42,249 bases of DNA from Deltaproteobacteria bacterium (GCA_007693595.1 REDI01000040.1:1-42249), one strand, 5' to 3'; counted from the first letter of the stretch, positions 13,466 to 22,438 are shown. Numbers and translations: made by a program. The notes: generated by a model not told the origin, from the sequence alone.

Positions 13466-16353
13466 ACCTCCTCACCGAGACGTTCTCAACCGCCACCCGC
13501 GTCGCTGTGCGGGAGCTCAACGCCCGCTTCCGATCTCCGGTTGCCCTCGTCTTTCTCGGGGTCTTCCTGGTGGCGGTCAACCTCGACTTCTTCACCCTCT
13601 CAGGCTTCTTCGCCCGCGGGTTGGCCGATCTGCGGCCCCTGTTCTCCTCGCTGCCGCTGCTCCTCCTCGTGCTGGTGGCAGCGCTGACGATGGGCGGGTG
13701 GGCCGAGGAGCGCAAGCTGGGCACCCTCGAGGTCCTGCTGACCCTGCCGGTACGACCCTGGGGCCTGGTGCTCGGCAAGTGGCTGGCGGGCGTGGCCTTG
13801 GTCGCGCTCGCGCTCGCGCTCACTTGGCCGCTGCCCTTTTTGGTCGGGCTCTTCGGACCCCTCGACTACGGCCCCGTGATCGGAGGGTACCTCGGCGCGC
13901 TCTTGGTGGGCGCCACCTGGGTCGCCATCGGGCTCTGCGTCTCGTCTCGAACCGACAATCAGGTCGTCGCCCTGATCGTCTCGCTGGTCATCGGGGGCGT
14001 CCTGCTGCTCGTGGGCGATCCCCTCTTCACCGGCCTCTTCGGCGGGGAGATCGCCGATGCACTACGCAGCGTCGGGGCAGGCAGCCGTTTCGAGAGCATC
14101 GAGCGGGGCGTGATCGACCTGCGGGACCTGGCCTACTACGCCTCGATCACCCTCGCAGCCCTCGGGATGAACGTCGCCTTCTTGGAGTTGCCTCGTATCG
14201 ACCACCGCACCGCGCTGCCCCGAGCCGCCGCCCGCTGGGGTCAAGCAGGCCTCCTCGCGATGAACGGCGCCCTGCTGCTGCTCTGGCTCTCGCCCCTGCC
14301 CGGTATGCGCCTCGACCTCACCGCGGACCGTGCGTACAGCCTCGCCCCGATCACCAAACAGACCCTCCGCACCCTCGAAGAGCCCCTCTACATCGACGCC
14401 TACCTCTCGGGGCGCACCCACCCCCTCCTCGCCCCGCTCGTGCCGCGCATCCGCGACACCCTGAGCGAGGTGGCGATGATCAGCGGCGGTCGGGTGCACG
14501 TCACCGTCGCCGATCCCGCGACCGACGATGATCTGGCCGCCCAGATCGGCGAGGACTACGGGATCCAGAGCGTGCCCTTCGGGGTCTCCGACCGCCACAG
14601 CCAGAGCGTGGTCAACGCATACTTTCACGTCGTGGTGCGCTACGGAGATCAGCACGAGATCCTCGGCCTCGAGAACCTGGTCGAGATCGACGCGAGCTCC
14701 ACCGGCACCGACATCGACGTGCGCCTCGGCGACCTCGAGTACCTCTTCATGCGCACGATCCGTAAGATCAGCCGCTCCTTCCAGTCGCTCGACGCCCAGC
14801 TCGCCCGCCTCCCCGAAGGCACGACCGCCACGCTCTACGCCACCCCCGACTCCGCCCCTTCTGAGTTTCAAGAGGGAATCCAACACTTTCGAAACCTGGT
14901 CGGCGAGCTGGCCGAGCGGTCCAACGGTCGGCTCACCTTCCAAGAAGTCGCCCCCTCAGGAGGCCAAGTCGACGAGCTCTACCGTGAGCTCGGCCTGCGC
15001 CCGCTGGCCGCTGACATCTTCGGCCAGCAGGTCTTCTACGCGCACCTCGTGATCCGGTCGGGCGACAAGGTCCAGCGCTTGATGACCGGAGCGGACGCCA
15101 GCGAGGGGGATGTGCGACGCAGCGTCGAGGCCGCGATCCGGCGCGCCAGCCCCGGCCAGCTCGTGAGGGTCGGGCTGCTCACCGAGGATCCCGAGGCCCC
15201 ACCGCCCAACCCGAACCTCCCGCCCCAGTTCCAACCTCCGCCCCCGCAGCCGGACTACCAGTCCCTCCAACGCCTCCTGCTCGAGAGCTACGATGTCGAG
15301 CGGGTCGAGCTGGACGATGGCGCAGTGCCCGACCACCTCGACGTGCTCCTGCTCGCCAAGACCGGCACCCTCAGCCCAGAGCAGCAGTGGGCGATCGATC
15401 AGTACCTCATGCGGGGCGGCGCGGTCATCGCCCTGGCGAGCGCCTACGGCGTCGAGGTCCAAGGCGGTATCTCGAGCGTCTTGCTCGACCAAAGCCTGAG
15501 GGATCTCGTGCAGGCCTGGGGGGTCGGGGTGTCCGAGACTCTGGTTCTCGACCCCCAAAACGCCGCCTTCCCGATGCCCGTCCGCGAGCAGCGGGGCGGC
15601 TTCATGATGGAGCGCGTCCAGCTCCTTCCCTACCCCTTCTTCGGAGATATTCGGGGCAAGGGGCTGGCCTCCCATCCCGCCCTGGCCGGGATCAGCAACC
15701 TCACGACCCCCTGGGCAAGCCCGCTACAGCTCGCGGAGGATCTGCCCGACGAGGTCGAGGCCACGGTCCTGGTTCGGAGCTCCGAGCAGTCCTGGCTTCA
15801 GCACACCGGAGAGATCACGCCCGACTTCTCGCGCTGGCCGAACGACGGCTTCGGACGCCCCGCCCAGGAACAGCCCGACGCCTTCCCCCTCGCGGCGGCC
15901 CTGGTCGGGCCGATGCCCTCCGCCTTCGCCGATCGCCCCTCCCCGGTCTGGGAGGCGGACGCCGAGGGAGACCCCGCTGGCCGCACCCTGACCTCGGCAG
16001 CCTCCGATGCTCGCCTGGCGGTGATCGGGACGTCTGAGCTGGTCAGCGACCTCCTGTTGCGAATGGCCGACGGCGTGAGCGGCGAGGTCCATCGAGGCAA
16101 CGTCCAGTTCTTGTTGAACCTGCTCGACTGGGCGGTCGAAGACACCGATCTGCTCGCGATTCGCTCGGCCGGGGTGTTTTCGCGCACCCTCCCCCGCATG
16201 GACGAGGCCTTCCAGACCTCCTGGGAGCTCGCCGCCTATGCCGGCGCCCTGCTCCCCTTGCTGGCGATCGGGACCCTTCCGTGGCTCCTGCGCCGGCGCC
16301 TGCCGCCTGAGCTTCAAGAACTCCGACGCCGCGCGTCGCGCAAGGAGGCATGA
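13462..16353 (+). CDS. fused ABC-2 permease and GldG-type auxiliary protein
   Basis: A 963-residue membrane protein joining two parts that are separate genes (gldF, gldG) elsewhere. Residues about 1-245 are an ABC-2 permease with six hydrophobic spans (for example VALVFLGVFLVAVNLDFFTL, LPLLLLVLVAALTMGGW). EERKLGTLEVLLTLPV is the typical cytoplasmic coupling motif. A further span near 265-285 leads into the GldG/ABC_transp_aux ectodomain (about 290-920), starting MRLDLTADRAYSLAPITKQTLRTL, which is the family hallmark. A Pro-rich linker (about 580-600, PPPNPNLPPQFQPPPPQP) interrupts it. A final span (about 930-950) precedes a basic tail, RRRLPPELQELRRRASRKEA. Starts and stops overlap both neighbours by four bases. 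Confidence 0.92.
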   Translation: MNLLTETFSTATRVAVRELNARFRSPVALVFLGVFLVAVNLDFFTLSGFFARGLADLRPLFSSLPLLLLVLVAALTMGGWAEERKLGTLEVLLTLPVRPWGLVLGKWLAGVALVALALALTWPLPFLVGLFGPLDYGPVIGGYLGALLVGATWVAIGLCVSSRTDNQVVALIVSLVIGGVLLLVGDPLFTGLFGGEIADALRSVGAGSRFESIERGVIDLRDLAYYASITLAALGMNVAFLELPRIDHRTALPRAAARWGQAGLLAMNGALLLLWLSPLPGMRLDLTADRAYSLAPITKQTLRTLEEPLYIDAYLSGRTHPLLAPLVPRIRDTLSEVAMISGGRVHVTVADPATDDDLAAQIGEDYGIQSVPFGVSDRHSQSVVNAYFHVVVRYGDQHEILGLENLVEIDASSTGTDIDVRLGDLEYLFMRTIRKISRSFQSLDAQLARLPEGTTATLYATPDSAPSEFQEGIQHFRNLVGELAERSNGRLTFQEVAPSGGQVDELYRELGLRPLAADIFGQQVFYAHLVIRSGDKVQRLMTGADASEGDVRRSVEAAIRRASPGQLVRVGLLTEDPEAPPPNPNLPPQFQPPPPQPDYQSLQRLLLESYDVERVELDDGAVPDHLDVLLLAKTGTLSPEQQWAIDQYLMRGGAVIALASAYGVEVQGGISSVLLDQSLRDLVQAWGVGVSETLVLDPQNAAFPMPVREQRGGFMMERVQLLPYPFFGDIRGKGLASHPALAGISNLTTPWASPLQLAEDLPDEVEATVLVRSSEQSWLQHTGEITPDFSRWPNDGFGRPAQEQPDAFPLAAALVGPMPSAFADRPSPVWEADAEGDPAGRTLTSAASDARLAVIGTSELVSDLLLRMADGVSGEVHRGNVQFLLNLLDWAVEDTDLLAIRSAGVFSRTLPRMDEAFQTSWELAAYAGALLPLLAIGTLPWLLRRRLPPELQELRRRASRKEA

Positions 16354-17300
16354 TGCAGAGCAACATGATCCTCGGTGGCCTCGCCGCAGCCCAGGCGCTC
16401 GCCGTCATCGGCGTCTGGACCTGGTCGGCTGTCGACACCACCCCCGAGACCATCGACCTGATCCCGATCTCTCCGCTAGCGATCGATGAGATCGCCATCC
16501 TCTCCGATCCCCAGACCGGCGAGCCCGACGTGCGACTGTTCCGTACCGACGACGGCTGGCGGATCGATGGGAGCGATGGGGCGCCCGCCGATCCGGCCAA
16601 GGTCGAAGATCTCCTCGAGAACCTCGGGCAGGAACAAGGGCGTACGCCGGTCGCGACCTCGGCCACCAGCCACGGACAGCTCGGGGTGAGCGACGCCGAC
16701 TTCACCCGACGCGTCCAGCTCACCACGAGCACCGGCGTCACGACCCTCACCCTGGGAAGTGGGCGCAACCCCCACCTGCGCGTCGACGACGATCCCCGGG
16801 TCTGGCGCGCCAAGCACGTCTCGCCTTGGAGCCTGAAGACCCGCGCGGTGGACTGGCTCGATCAGCCCTACCTCGAGATCGACACCGACGCCCTCGAGAC
16901 CTTGAGCCTCCCAACGGATGAGGGGCCGGTCCGGCTGGCTCGAGTCGACGGGCTGTGGCACCTCGATCCGCCCATCGAGGGACTCGCCGTGGAGCAGGAG
17001 CTCGTCGATGGCGCGCTCGGTCAGCTCGCGTCGATCCGCGCCGCCGGGCTGCCCGACGACGTGAACGCGCCGGTGACGGGGCTGTCGGTGTCGTGGTCGG
17101 TCGCCAATGAGGGCCAAAGCCACCTCGGATCCCTTCAGCTCAGCCCCGAGCACGAGGGATGGCACACCCTTCGGGCCAAGGACCGCCCCTTCGCCGTCAC
17201 GGTCCGCGCGGGTATGGTCAACCAGATCACCTCCATCTCTCGCGGAGCGCTTTTGGTACCGGACGAGTCAACGGGCGACACCGAAGGTGAGCTCCCCTGA
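16350..17300 (+). CDS. DUF4340 domain protein of the GldFG operon
   Basis: A 316-residue protein with one N-terminal membrane anchor (MILGGLAAAQALAVIGVWTW) and a long periplasmic part. The DUF4340 pattern is visible: IDEIAILSDPQTGEPDVRLFRTDDGWRI near the start, then ADPAKVEDLLENLGQEQGRTPVATSATSHGQLGVSDADFTRRVQL. Later WRAKHVSPWSLKTRAVDWLDQPYLEID repeats the theme. DUF4340 proteins regularly follow GldFG fusions and probably sit beside the auxiliary ectodomain in the envelope, but their biochemical role is unknown. Translation is coupled to the permease by an ATGA overlap, with AAGGAGG just upstream. The C-terminus is Asp/Glu-rich. Confidence 0.88.
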   Translation: MMQSNMILGGLAAAQALAVIGVWTWSAVDTTPETIDLIPISPLAIDEIAILSDPQTGEPDVRLFRTDDGWRIDGSDGAPADPAKVEDLLENLGQEQGRTPVATSATSHGQLGVSDADFTRRVQLTTSTGVTTLTLGSGRNPHLRVDDDPRVWRAKHVSPWSLKTRAVDWLDQPYLEIDTDALETLSLPTDEGPVRLARVDGLWHLDPPIEGLAVEQELVDGALGQLASIRAAGLPDDVNAPVTGLSVSWSVANEGQSHLGSLQLSPEHEGWHTLRAKDRPFAVTVRAGMVNQITSISRGALLVPDESTGDTEGELP

Positions 17301-17355
17301 CGCCTGTACCGAAGTCTCGGCCGGGTTAGCCTGACGCAACCACGCCGGAGGCCCC

Positions 17356-17811
17356 ATGAGCGCGCCGTTCACCCTTCGCTTCATCCTCGCGGGGGATCTC
17401 CCGCGCGCTGAAGACCTCGCCCCCGCCCTCGAAGAGCGATGGACCGTCGAGCGGCGCGAGGACGGGGTGCTGCTGATCCACGAACAAGGCACGCTTCGTG
17501 CCCGCCTCGACCTCCTGCGCGCAAGCTCCGCCCGAGGCAGATCCACCCTCGCAGCCGTCCGCCGCCGGGCCGAGGCCGCCACCCCGGCCGAAGGTGTGCT
17601 CGAAGCCCTCGAAGCCACCCGCTTCGTCCTCGATGACGCGACCGGGATCGTCCTCGCACAGCCCGAGCTCGACGAGGAAGGTGACCTCGACGACACCCTC
17701 GCTCCCCTCGACGCTGTCTGGGAGCACCTCTTCGAGGCCTTCGGAGGACTCCTGCAGATCGACGGCGAGGGGATCTTTGGTGAGGAAGGTCCTCTGCTGC
17801 TCGAGGCCTGA
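17356..17811 (+). CDS. small acidic protein of unknown function
   Basis: A 151-residue, soluble, acidic protein, with no recognised domain. It begins FTLRFILAGDLPRAEDLAPALEERWTVERREDGVLLIHEQGTLRARLDLL, which looks like a beta-alpha-beta ferredoxin-like fold, and ends with a very acidic segment (LDEEGDLDDTLAPLDAVWEHLFEAFGGLLQID). GGAGG lies four bases before ATG 17356, so it is well translated. It follows the ABC operon by 55 bases and precedes the zinc-ribbon pair by about 100. It may be an immunity- or chaperone-like accessory protein, but nothing proves that. Confidence 0.65.
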   Translation: MSAPFTLRFILAGDLPRAEDLAPALEERWTVERREDGVLLIHEQGTLRARLDLLRASSARGRSTLAAVRRRAEAATPAEGVLEALEATRFVLDDATGIVLAQPELDEEGDLDDTLAPLDAVWEHLFEAFGGLLQIDGEGIFGEEGPLLLEA

Positions 17812-17909
17812 CCGCTCGTCTCGGCTGGAGCCAGCACACGAGGACTCGACCCGCTGGCAGAGCGCGATCCGAGGGCCTGGGGATGATAGACTGCGCCCGA
17901 GAGAAGCCG

Positions 17910-19169
17910 ATGAACACCTTCAGCCTCCCTGACGACTGGCGCCAACTGCCGTCGAAGGTGGACGGGATCCAAGTCTGGGGCCCCTGCGATGGAGCCGACA
18001 AAGACGCCCCCGAGGGGGGGTATCGCTGCGAGAAGTGCGGCGGCGGGATCAGCTTCGAGATCGCGCGTGGGGCAGCGGCCTGCGGGTGGTGTGACCACGT
18101 CGCAGTCACGGCCTCCGACGTGGGTCAGCGTGCGCGTTCCGACGTCTTCTCGGAAGAGACCATCGCCCGCGCCACCCAAGGCTGGGCCCTGCAGCGCAAG
18201 GAGCTGCACTGCGATGGCTGTGGCGTCGATCTGGCCGTCGAGCAAGGCGACCTCGCGACGAGCTGCTCCTTCTGCGGCTCGAACCAGGTCTTGCTCCGAG
18301 AGTCCGCCGTCCAGAGCCTCCGACCCAACGCCATGATCACCTTTCAGTTCGACGAGGAGTGGCTTCCCGCCCGGATCCGCCGCTGGCTCGGCTCCGGCTG
18401 GATCCATCCTTCCAACCTCAGCTCCACCTCCCTCCTCGCAAGCCTCACGCCTATCTACATGCCCTTTTGGACCTTCGAAGCGACGGCACGCACCCGCTGG
18501 AGCGCGTTGGTGGGGACTGTCGAGCGAGGTCGGGGCCGAGACAGCCAGTCCCGAACCTCCTGGAAGCGGCGCAGCGGCACGTTCGACCAGCGGCTCGCTA
18601 ACGTCACCGAGCCGGGCACCCAGCGCCTCCAGCGCAGTCTGGTCCTCCAGATCTGCGACTACGGCTACAATCAGCTCAAGGACTACGACCCCGCTCTGCT
18701 CGCAGGGTGGCGCGCTCAAGCCTACGACATCGGACTCACCGAGGCATGGGACCGGGGCCGACAGCGCATGCGCGAGACCGTCAAGGGGACGGCGCGGAGC
18801 GCAGCCGGCGGCGACAAGGTCCGAGCCTTCCACGTCCAAGCGAACCTCGACGAGGAGCGATGGCGCTACGTCCTGCTACCCGTCTATGTCGGCGCTTATC
18901 GCTATCAGGGGCGCGTCTACAACATCGTGGTCAACGGCCAGACAGGCACGATCGCGGGGCAGCGGCCCGTCGCGTGGTGGAAGGTGTGGGCGGTCAGCGG
19001 CCTCTTCTTCCTTCCTGGGATCTTAACCACCCTGATCAGCCTGCCGCTGCTGTTGCTGGGAGGGGTGGGGCTGCTCGGGCTCTTCTTTGCTCTGATCTTC
19101 TTCATCCTCGCCGGTGCGGGGGCGGCGAGCCTCTTTCGGATGGCCTTCCGGGCCGAGGCGCGCACATGA
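17910..19169 (+). CDS. double zinc-ribbon membrane protein (paralogue 1)
   Basis: A 419-residue protein with two treble-clef zinc ribbons followed by a globular part and a membrane anchor. Ribbon 1 is CEKCGGGISFEI...CGWCDH (about 39-62) and ribbon 2 is CDGCGVDLAVEQ...CSFCGSN (about 102-128). The middle carries LASLTPIYMPFWTFEATARTRWSALVGT and WRYVLLPVYVGAYRYQGRVYNIVVNGQTGTIAGQRPVAWWK. Two hydrophobic spans follow (VWAVSGLFFLPGILTTLISL and LLGGVGLLGLFFALIFFILAG). I chose ATG 17910 rather than the earlier ATG 17883, which adds an unlikely peptide. Its stop overlaps the next gene by four bases. Such proteins are often mis-annotated as helicase-related because of the ribbon; no enzyme motif is visible. 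Confidence 0.75.
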   Translation: MNTFSLPDDWRQLPSKVDGIQVWGPCDGADKDAPEGGYRCEKCGGGISFEIARGAAACGWCDHVAVTASDVGQRARSDVFSEETIARATQGWALQRKELHCDGCGVDLAVEQGDLATSCSFCGSNQVLLRESAVQSLRPNAMITFQFDEEWLPARIRRWLGSGWIHPSNLSSTSLLASLTPIYMPFWTFEATARTRWSALVGTVERGRGRDSQSRTSWKRRSGTFDQRLANVTEPGTQRLQRSLVLQICDYGYNQLKDYDPALLAGWRAQAYDIGLTEAWDRGRQRMRETVKGTARSAAGGDKVRAFHVQANLDEERWRYVLLPVYVGAYRYQGRVYNIVVNGQTGTIAGQRPVAWWKVWAVSGLFFLPGILTTLISLPLLLLGGVGLLGLFFALIFFILAGAGAASLFRMAFRAEART

Positions 19170-20251
19170 GCAAGGCCGACGTCGCGACGCGCTTGATCCC
19201 CGCCTCGGAGCGCCCATTGGGGCTAGCCCCCCTGGCTTGCCCAACGTGCGACCGTTCCTTCCTCGGCCCGGAGCGCGGCCGCCGCTGCCCGGCTTGCGCG
19301 ACCGAGCTGGAGTGCAGCGAGGTGCGACTCCCCGTGCATGACCCCGATGAGCTCGTCCCTCTCCGCGTCGATCGAGAAGAGCTGAGCCGGCGCCTCGACC
19401 TCTTCCACAAGCGAGGCTGGCTGCGGCAGCGCACGAACCCAGCGGACGCCTTGGCCGAGGTGGCGGTGCTCGTCTGGTGGCCCCGCTGGCTCGTCGGCGC
19501 AACCCTACGTTCGGCATGGAGCGCCGAGGTCGGATTCAACTACCAAGCCCAATCCACAGTGGAGTACTATAAGAAAGGTCGCTGGCGGAGCATCGAGTAT
19601 ACCGAGGACCGCGTCCGCTGGGAGCCTCGGGGTGGCACCCTGGATCGTCGCTACGAAGACGTGCAGATCGAAGCCCTATTCCGGGCGAAGGTCCCCTCCG
19701 CCCTGCTGGGACCGGAGCCCGGGGCCGTCCCCTTCACCGCCAGCGGACTGCAACACGGCTTGATCCTGCTCCCCGATCGCGATCCCGACGAGGTCTGGGC
19801 CGACGTGGTGCCCGCCTTCCGCGACCGCGCCACGACCGAGGTCATGACCGCCACCATGAGCGACCATGTGCGCAGCCTGCACCTCGCCCCCACGTTTCAA
19901 GAGGAACGCTGGAACGTGCGCCTGCATCCCTCGTGGTGGATCAAGACCGGGACGTCGAAGAGGCCCCGGATCCTTCTTGTTGACGGGGTCACGGGCAGGG
20001 TCTTCGGCCCGTACTACACCTCGATGGCCCTCGCATGGTGGCTGAGTTTGGGGATCGCCACGGTGGCGTTCGCGGTGCTGGGGCTGACCGTCGTGCTCAT
20101 CCTGGCCGGGATCGTGCTGCCCTTGCTCTGGCTCTTGGTGCCCTTCACAGGATTCGCTTCGATGCTCCTCTTCATCGTAGCGATCCCGCCCCCGATAGCG
20201 GCTTGGTTTCGCAACCGAGGGCAGCGCAAGCTGCTCGCTCAGCTCCCCTGA
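19166..20251 (+). CDS. zinc-ribbon membrane protein (paralogue 2)
   Basis: A 361-residue partner of the preceding protein, starting at ATG 19166 in an ATGA overlap. It has one ribbon (CPTCDRSFLGPERGRRCPAC, about 24-43). The same middle plan follows: VLVWWPRWLVGATLRSAWSAEVG parallels the PFWTFEATARTRWSALVG segment of its neighbour, and WNVRLHPSWWIKTG...PRILLVDGVTGRVFGP parallels WRYVLLPVYVGAY...NIVVNGQTG. Two long hydrophobic spans end the protein before a short basic tail. The pair probably arose by tandem duplication and diverged by losing one ribbon; they may form a complex. The role is unknown. Its last 13 bases overlap the convergent lipoprotein gene. Confidence 0.75.
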   Translation: MSKADVATRLIPASERPLGLAPLACPTCDRSFLGPERGRRCPACATELECSEVRLPVHDPDELVPLRVDREELSRRLDLFHKRGWLRQRTNPADALAEVAVLVWWPRWLVGATLRSAWSAEVGFNYQAQSTVEYYKKGRWRSIEYTEDRVRWEPRGGTLDRRYEDVQIEALFRAKVPSALLGPEPGAVPFTASGLQHGLILLPDRDPDEVWADVVPAFRDRATTEVMTATMSDHVRSLHLAPTFQEERWNVRLHPSWWIKTGTSKRPRILLVDGVTGRVFGPYYTSMALAWWLSLGIATVAFAVLGLTVVLILAGIVLPLLWLLVPFTGFASMLLFIVAIPPPIAAWFRNRGQRKLLAQLP

Positions 20252-20835
20252 AGCTCGGAGTCTTCCACCTCGACCCACTCCGCGCTGACCGCGCCCGCAA
20301 AGTCGAACGGAAGCTCGGGACGAGTCCAAGGGTCGCGATCCGTCTCGTCGCAGGAGTTGACGCAGCAGTCGGGGACCCGCGTGGTGCTCCGACCCTCAAA
20401 GCGCAGCGCGATGCCCTGATCGTCGAAGCGATCGATCCGAACGCGTGCCATCTCGCCCATCTCAAGTGCGCAAGCACGTTCGTAAGGCACCCCGAGGTGG
20501 CAGTGATCCCCGTGGGCCTCGTCGATGATGCAGGTCACCTTGGCAGGCACGAAGCCCGTGACGGCATCGATCCGCAGCGGCGCGCTGCTGCTAGAAGCAG
20601 GAACTTCGCCTTCAATCGTGGCGGTAGTACGCTCCCAGCCGAAGTCTACTCCAGGGACTTGGACGTCGGCCATGATGCGGAAGGTGGTTCCTCGACCGGA
20701 GTCCATGCGGGTCGCCACCCCCTCCGCGCAGACCTCTTGGCCCTCCACCTCTACGCAGAGCTGGTTTCTTCCTACCTCATCTTCACCATAACTCCAGCCA
20801 CAACTCGACGAAAGGAGCAACAGAATCCAGCGCAT
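20239..20835 (-). CDS. Cys-containing lipoprotein of unknown function
   Basis: A 198-residue predicted lipoprotein: MRWILLLLSSSC puts the lipobox Cys at position 12. The mature part has paired cysteines (LCVEVEGQEVC, CIIDEAHGDHCHLG, DCCVNSCDE), probably disulfide-bonded in the envelope, and a beta-rich look. I use ATG 20835, which has GGAG six bases upstream; an ATG at 20847 contains that ribosome site. It is divergent from the His-rich lipoprotein gene, with less than 90 bases between the starts, an AT-rich stretch that must hold both promoters. No family recognised. Confidence 0.65.
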   Translation of the reverse strand: MRWILLLLSSSCGWSYGEDEVGRNQLCVEVEGQEVCAEGVATRMDSGRGTTFRIMADVQVPGVDFGWERTTATIEGEVPASSSSAPLRIDAVTGFVPAKVTCIIDEAHGDHCHLGVPYERACALEMGEMARVRIDRFDDQGIALRFEGRSTTRVPDCCVNSCDETDRDPWTRPELPFDFAGAVSAEWVEVEDSELQGS

Positions 20836-20921
20836 TCGAGTCTCCATTACATTGCCTTTGCTATTGTAACTCCATTGCGTTACCTCGCCACCGCAACGCT
20901 ACTCAACCCATGGAGGACATG

Positions 20922-21347
20922 ATGTCACCAAAGAACCTTCTGATGATCGCGCTACTCTTTCCCGCGTGCGGGGACGGGCTGGGGGGCATCGGAGACCCGT
21001 GCGAGACCGAAGATGACTGCGAAGAGGGCCTGGAGTGCCACCTCCACGGTGGGGTGATGGAGTGCGACGAGCCGCATAGCCACAGCCACAGCCACAGCCA
21101 CAGCCACGGCAGCGACAGCCATAGCCACAGCCACAGCCACAGCCACGGCAGCGACAGCCACACCCACGGTAGCGACAGCCATGGCCACGGTAGTGGAAGC
21201 GGCCACGACAGCGACAGCCATGGTCACGGCAGCGGAAGCGGCCACGACAGCGACAGCCATGGTCACGGCAGCGGAAGCGGCCACGACAGCGACAGCCATG
21301 GTCACGGCAGCGGAAGCGGCCACGACAGCGAAGACACCCACGACTGA
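20922..21347 (+). CDS. His-rich repeat lipoprotein, probable metal binder
   Basis: A 141-residue predicted lipoprotein. MSPKNLLMIALLFPAC gives a lipobox Cys16. Next comes a Cys-rich segment, GDPCETEDDCEEGLECHLHGGVMECDEP, of the type found in many myxobacterial surface proteins. From about residue 51 to the end it is almost only His, Ser, Gly and Asp: first SH dipeptides, then four copies of a 13-residue unit (SHGHGSGSGHDSD). Such tails bind Zn, Ni or Cu in other systems, so metal storage or delivery at the envelope is a reasonable inference. GGAGG at 20912-20916 is five bases before ATG 20922, which is why I prefer it to ATG 20910. The tail is unlikely to fold without metal. Confidence 0.75.
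   Translation: MSPKNLLMIALLFPACGDGLGGIGDPCETEDDCEEGLECHLHGGVMECDEPHSHSHSHSHSHGSDSHSHSHSHSHGSDSHTHGSDSHGHGSGSGHDSDSHGHGSGSGHDSDSHGHGSGSGHDSDSHGHGSGSGHDSEDTHD
21177..21332 (+). repeat. 39-bp tandem repeat, four copies, inside the His-rich lipoprotein gene
   Basis: Four in-frame 39-bp units encode the 13-residue His/Gly/Ser/Asp repeat. The last three are nearly identical at the DNA level (CATGGTCACGGCAGCGGAAG...), pointing to recent slippage. A CACAGC microsatellite precedes them at about 21070-21150. Confidence 0.85.
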
Positions 21348-21377
21348 GCCGAGGCCCGGGCGGGCCTAGAGTCTGCT

Positions 21378-21857
21378 CTATCGGGGCGAAGGCACCTTGG
21401 CGGAGTACCGAACCAAGGCACACCTGACTTGGTCTCGGGCCTGGCGGGCCATGACACCCACCCGTTTAGGGGGGAGTCCGAGCCGGACCGCCACCTGGGC
21501 GGAGCGTACATCTCGCACCTCGAGCTGCTTGAGCACCGTGACCAGATCCGCGTCGAGCTCTTCGAGCAGTGCGCTCACGATCTCAGAGGCCAGATCGCGA
21601 GGCTCTTCTTCGGAGATGATGCCCTGGAGCGACGGAGCAGCGGGCGGCGTGAGCCCGAGCCGACGGCAGAGCACAGCCACCGAGCGCTGGAGCAAGCTCT
21701 CGATCCAGGTCGTGAGCCGCTCTGACGGCGGCTCGCTCTGAGCGAGCGCCTCGTGGAGAGCCCCTCGAACGGCAGAGTCGGGAAGCTCGGGGGCCCGCAA
21801 GCGACCACGCACTTCGTCGACCAGGATCCGAATCGCGGGATGTAAGGGTGAGGGCAT
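21378..21857 (-). CDS. sigma-70 region 4-like HTH protein, function unknown
   Basis: A 159-residue soluble protein. The last 50 residues (LDADLVTVLKQLEVRDVRSAQVAVRLGLPPKRVGVMARQARDQVRCALVRY) look like a sigma-70 region 4 HTH, where 'LGLPPKRVGVMARQARDQVR' matches the usual recognition helix spacing. The N-terminal 100 residues are helical and show no region 2, so it is not a normal sigma factor; it may be an adaptor or a degenerate ECF. I start at ATG 21857; a longer frame to 21893 lacks support. It is divergent from purE with 77 bases between the starts. Assignment is low confidence beyond the HTH resemblance. Confidence 0.55.
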   Translation of the reverse strand: MPSPLHPAIRILVDEVRGRLRAPELPDSAVRGALHEALAQSEPPSERLTTWIESLLQRSVAVLCRRLGLTPPAAPSLQGIISEEEPRDLASEIVSALLEELDADLVTVLKQLEVRDVRSAQVAVRLGLPPKRVGVMARQARDQVRCALVRYSAKVPSPR

Positions 21858-21934
21858 GCAGACTCCGCGAGCGGCCGAGTCGCGAGCCGCCACACCACTA
21901 GGTTATCGCATCGATCCCAAGGGAGGCGAGCACG

Positions 21935-22438
21935 ATGGACCCGGTTGTGAGCATCATCATGGGGAGCGACTCCGATTGGCAGACGCTCCGGCACGCCGCG
22001 GCCGCGCTAAATCGGGCAAATGTGCCTTTCGAGCGGCGCGTGATCAGCGCACACCGCACCCCCGAGCGCATGGTCGAGTTCGCCAAGCACGCGGAACAAC
22101 GCGGGCTGAGGGTCATCATCGCGGGCGCTGGTGGAGCGGCCCACCTGCCGGGCATGGTCGCCTCGCTCACCGCGCTCCCCGTGCTCGGGGTGCCGGTCCG
22201 CTCCCGCGCGCTCTCGGGAATCGACAGCCTGCTGTCTATTGTTCAGATGCCCGGTGGCGTGCCGACCGCCACCTTCTCTATCGGCGAGAGTGGAGCCATC
22301 AACGCTGCGATCTTCGCGATCAGGATCCTCGCCCTGCACGACGAGCGGCTGCGTGCGCACCTCGACGAGCTCACCGCCGAGAACGCGCAAAAGGCGAACC
22401 TCGGCGACGAGCGCGTGCGCGCGGATCCCCTGAAATGA
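21935..22438 (+). CDS. purE: N5-carboxyaminoimidazole ribonucleotide mutase
   Basis: A 167-residue class I PurE that moves the carboxyl group of N5-CAIR to give CAIR in purine synthesis. SDSDW (11-15), SAHRTPE (38-44) with the catalytic His, and [12 protein letters not shown] (63-74) are all present, followed by the GVP, QMPGGVP and N-A-A elements ([11 protein letters not shown]). GGGAGG lies before ATG 21935. Its stop overlaps the purK start by four bases, the normal coupling with its substrate-supplying partner. Nothing odd in length or motifs. Confidence 0.97.
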   Translation: MDPVVSIIMGSDSDWQTLRHAAAALNRANVPFERRVISAHRTPERMVEFAKHAEQRGLRVIIAGAGGAAHLPGMVASLTALPVLGVPVRSRALSGIDSLLSIVQMPGGVPTATFSIGESGAINAAIFAIRILALHDERLRAHLDELTAENAQKANLGDERVRADPLK

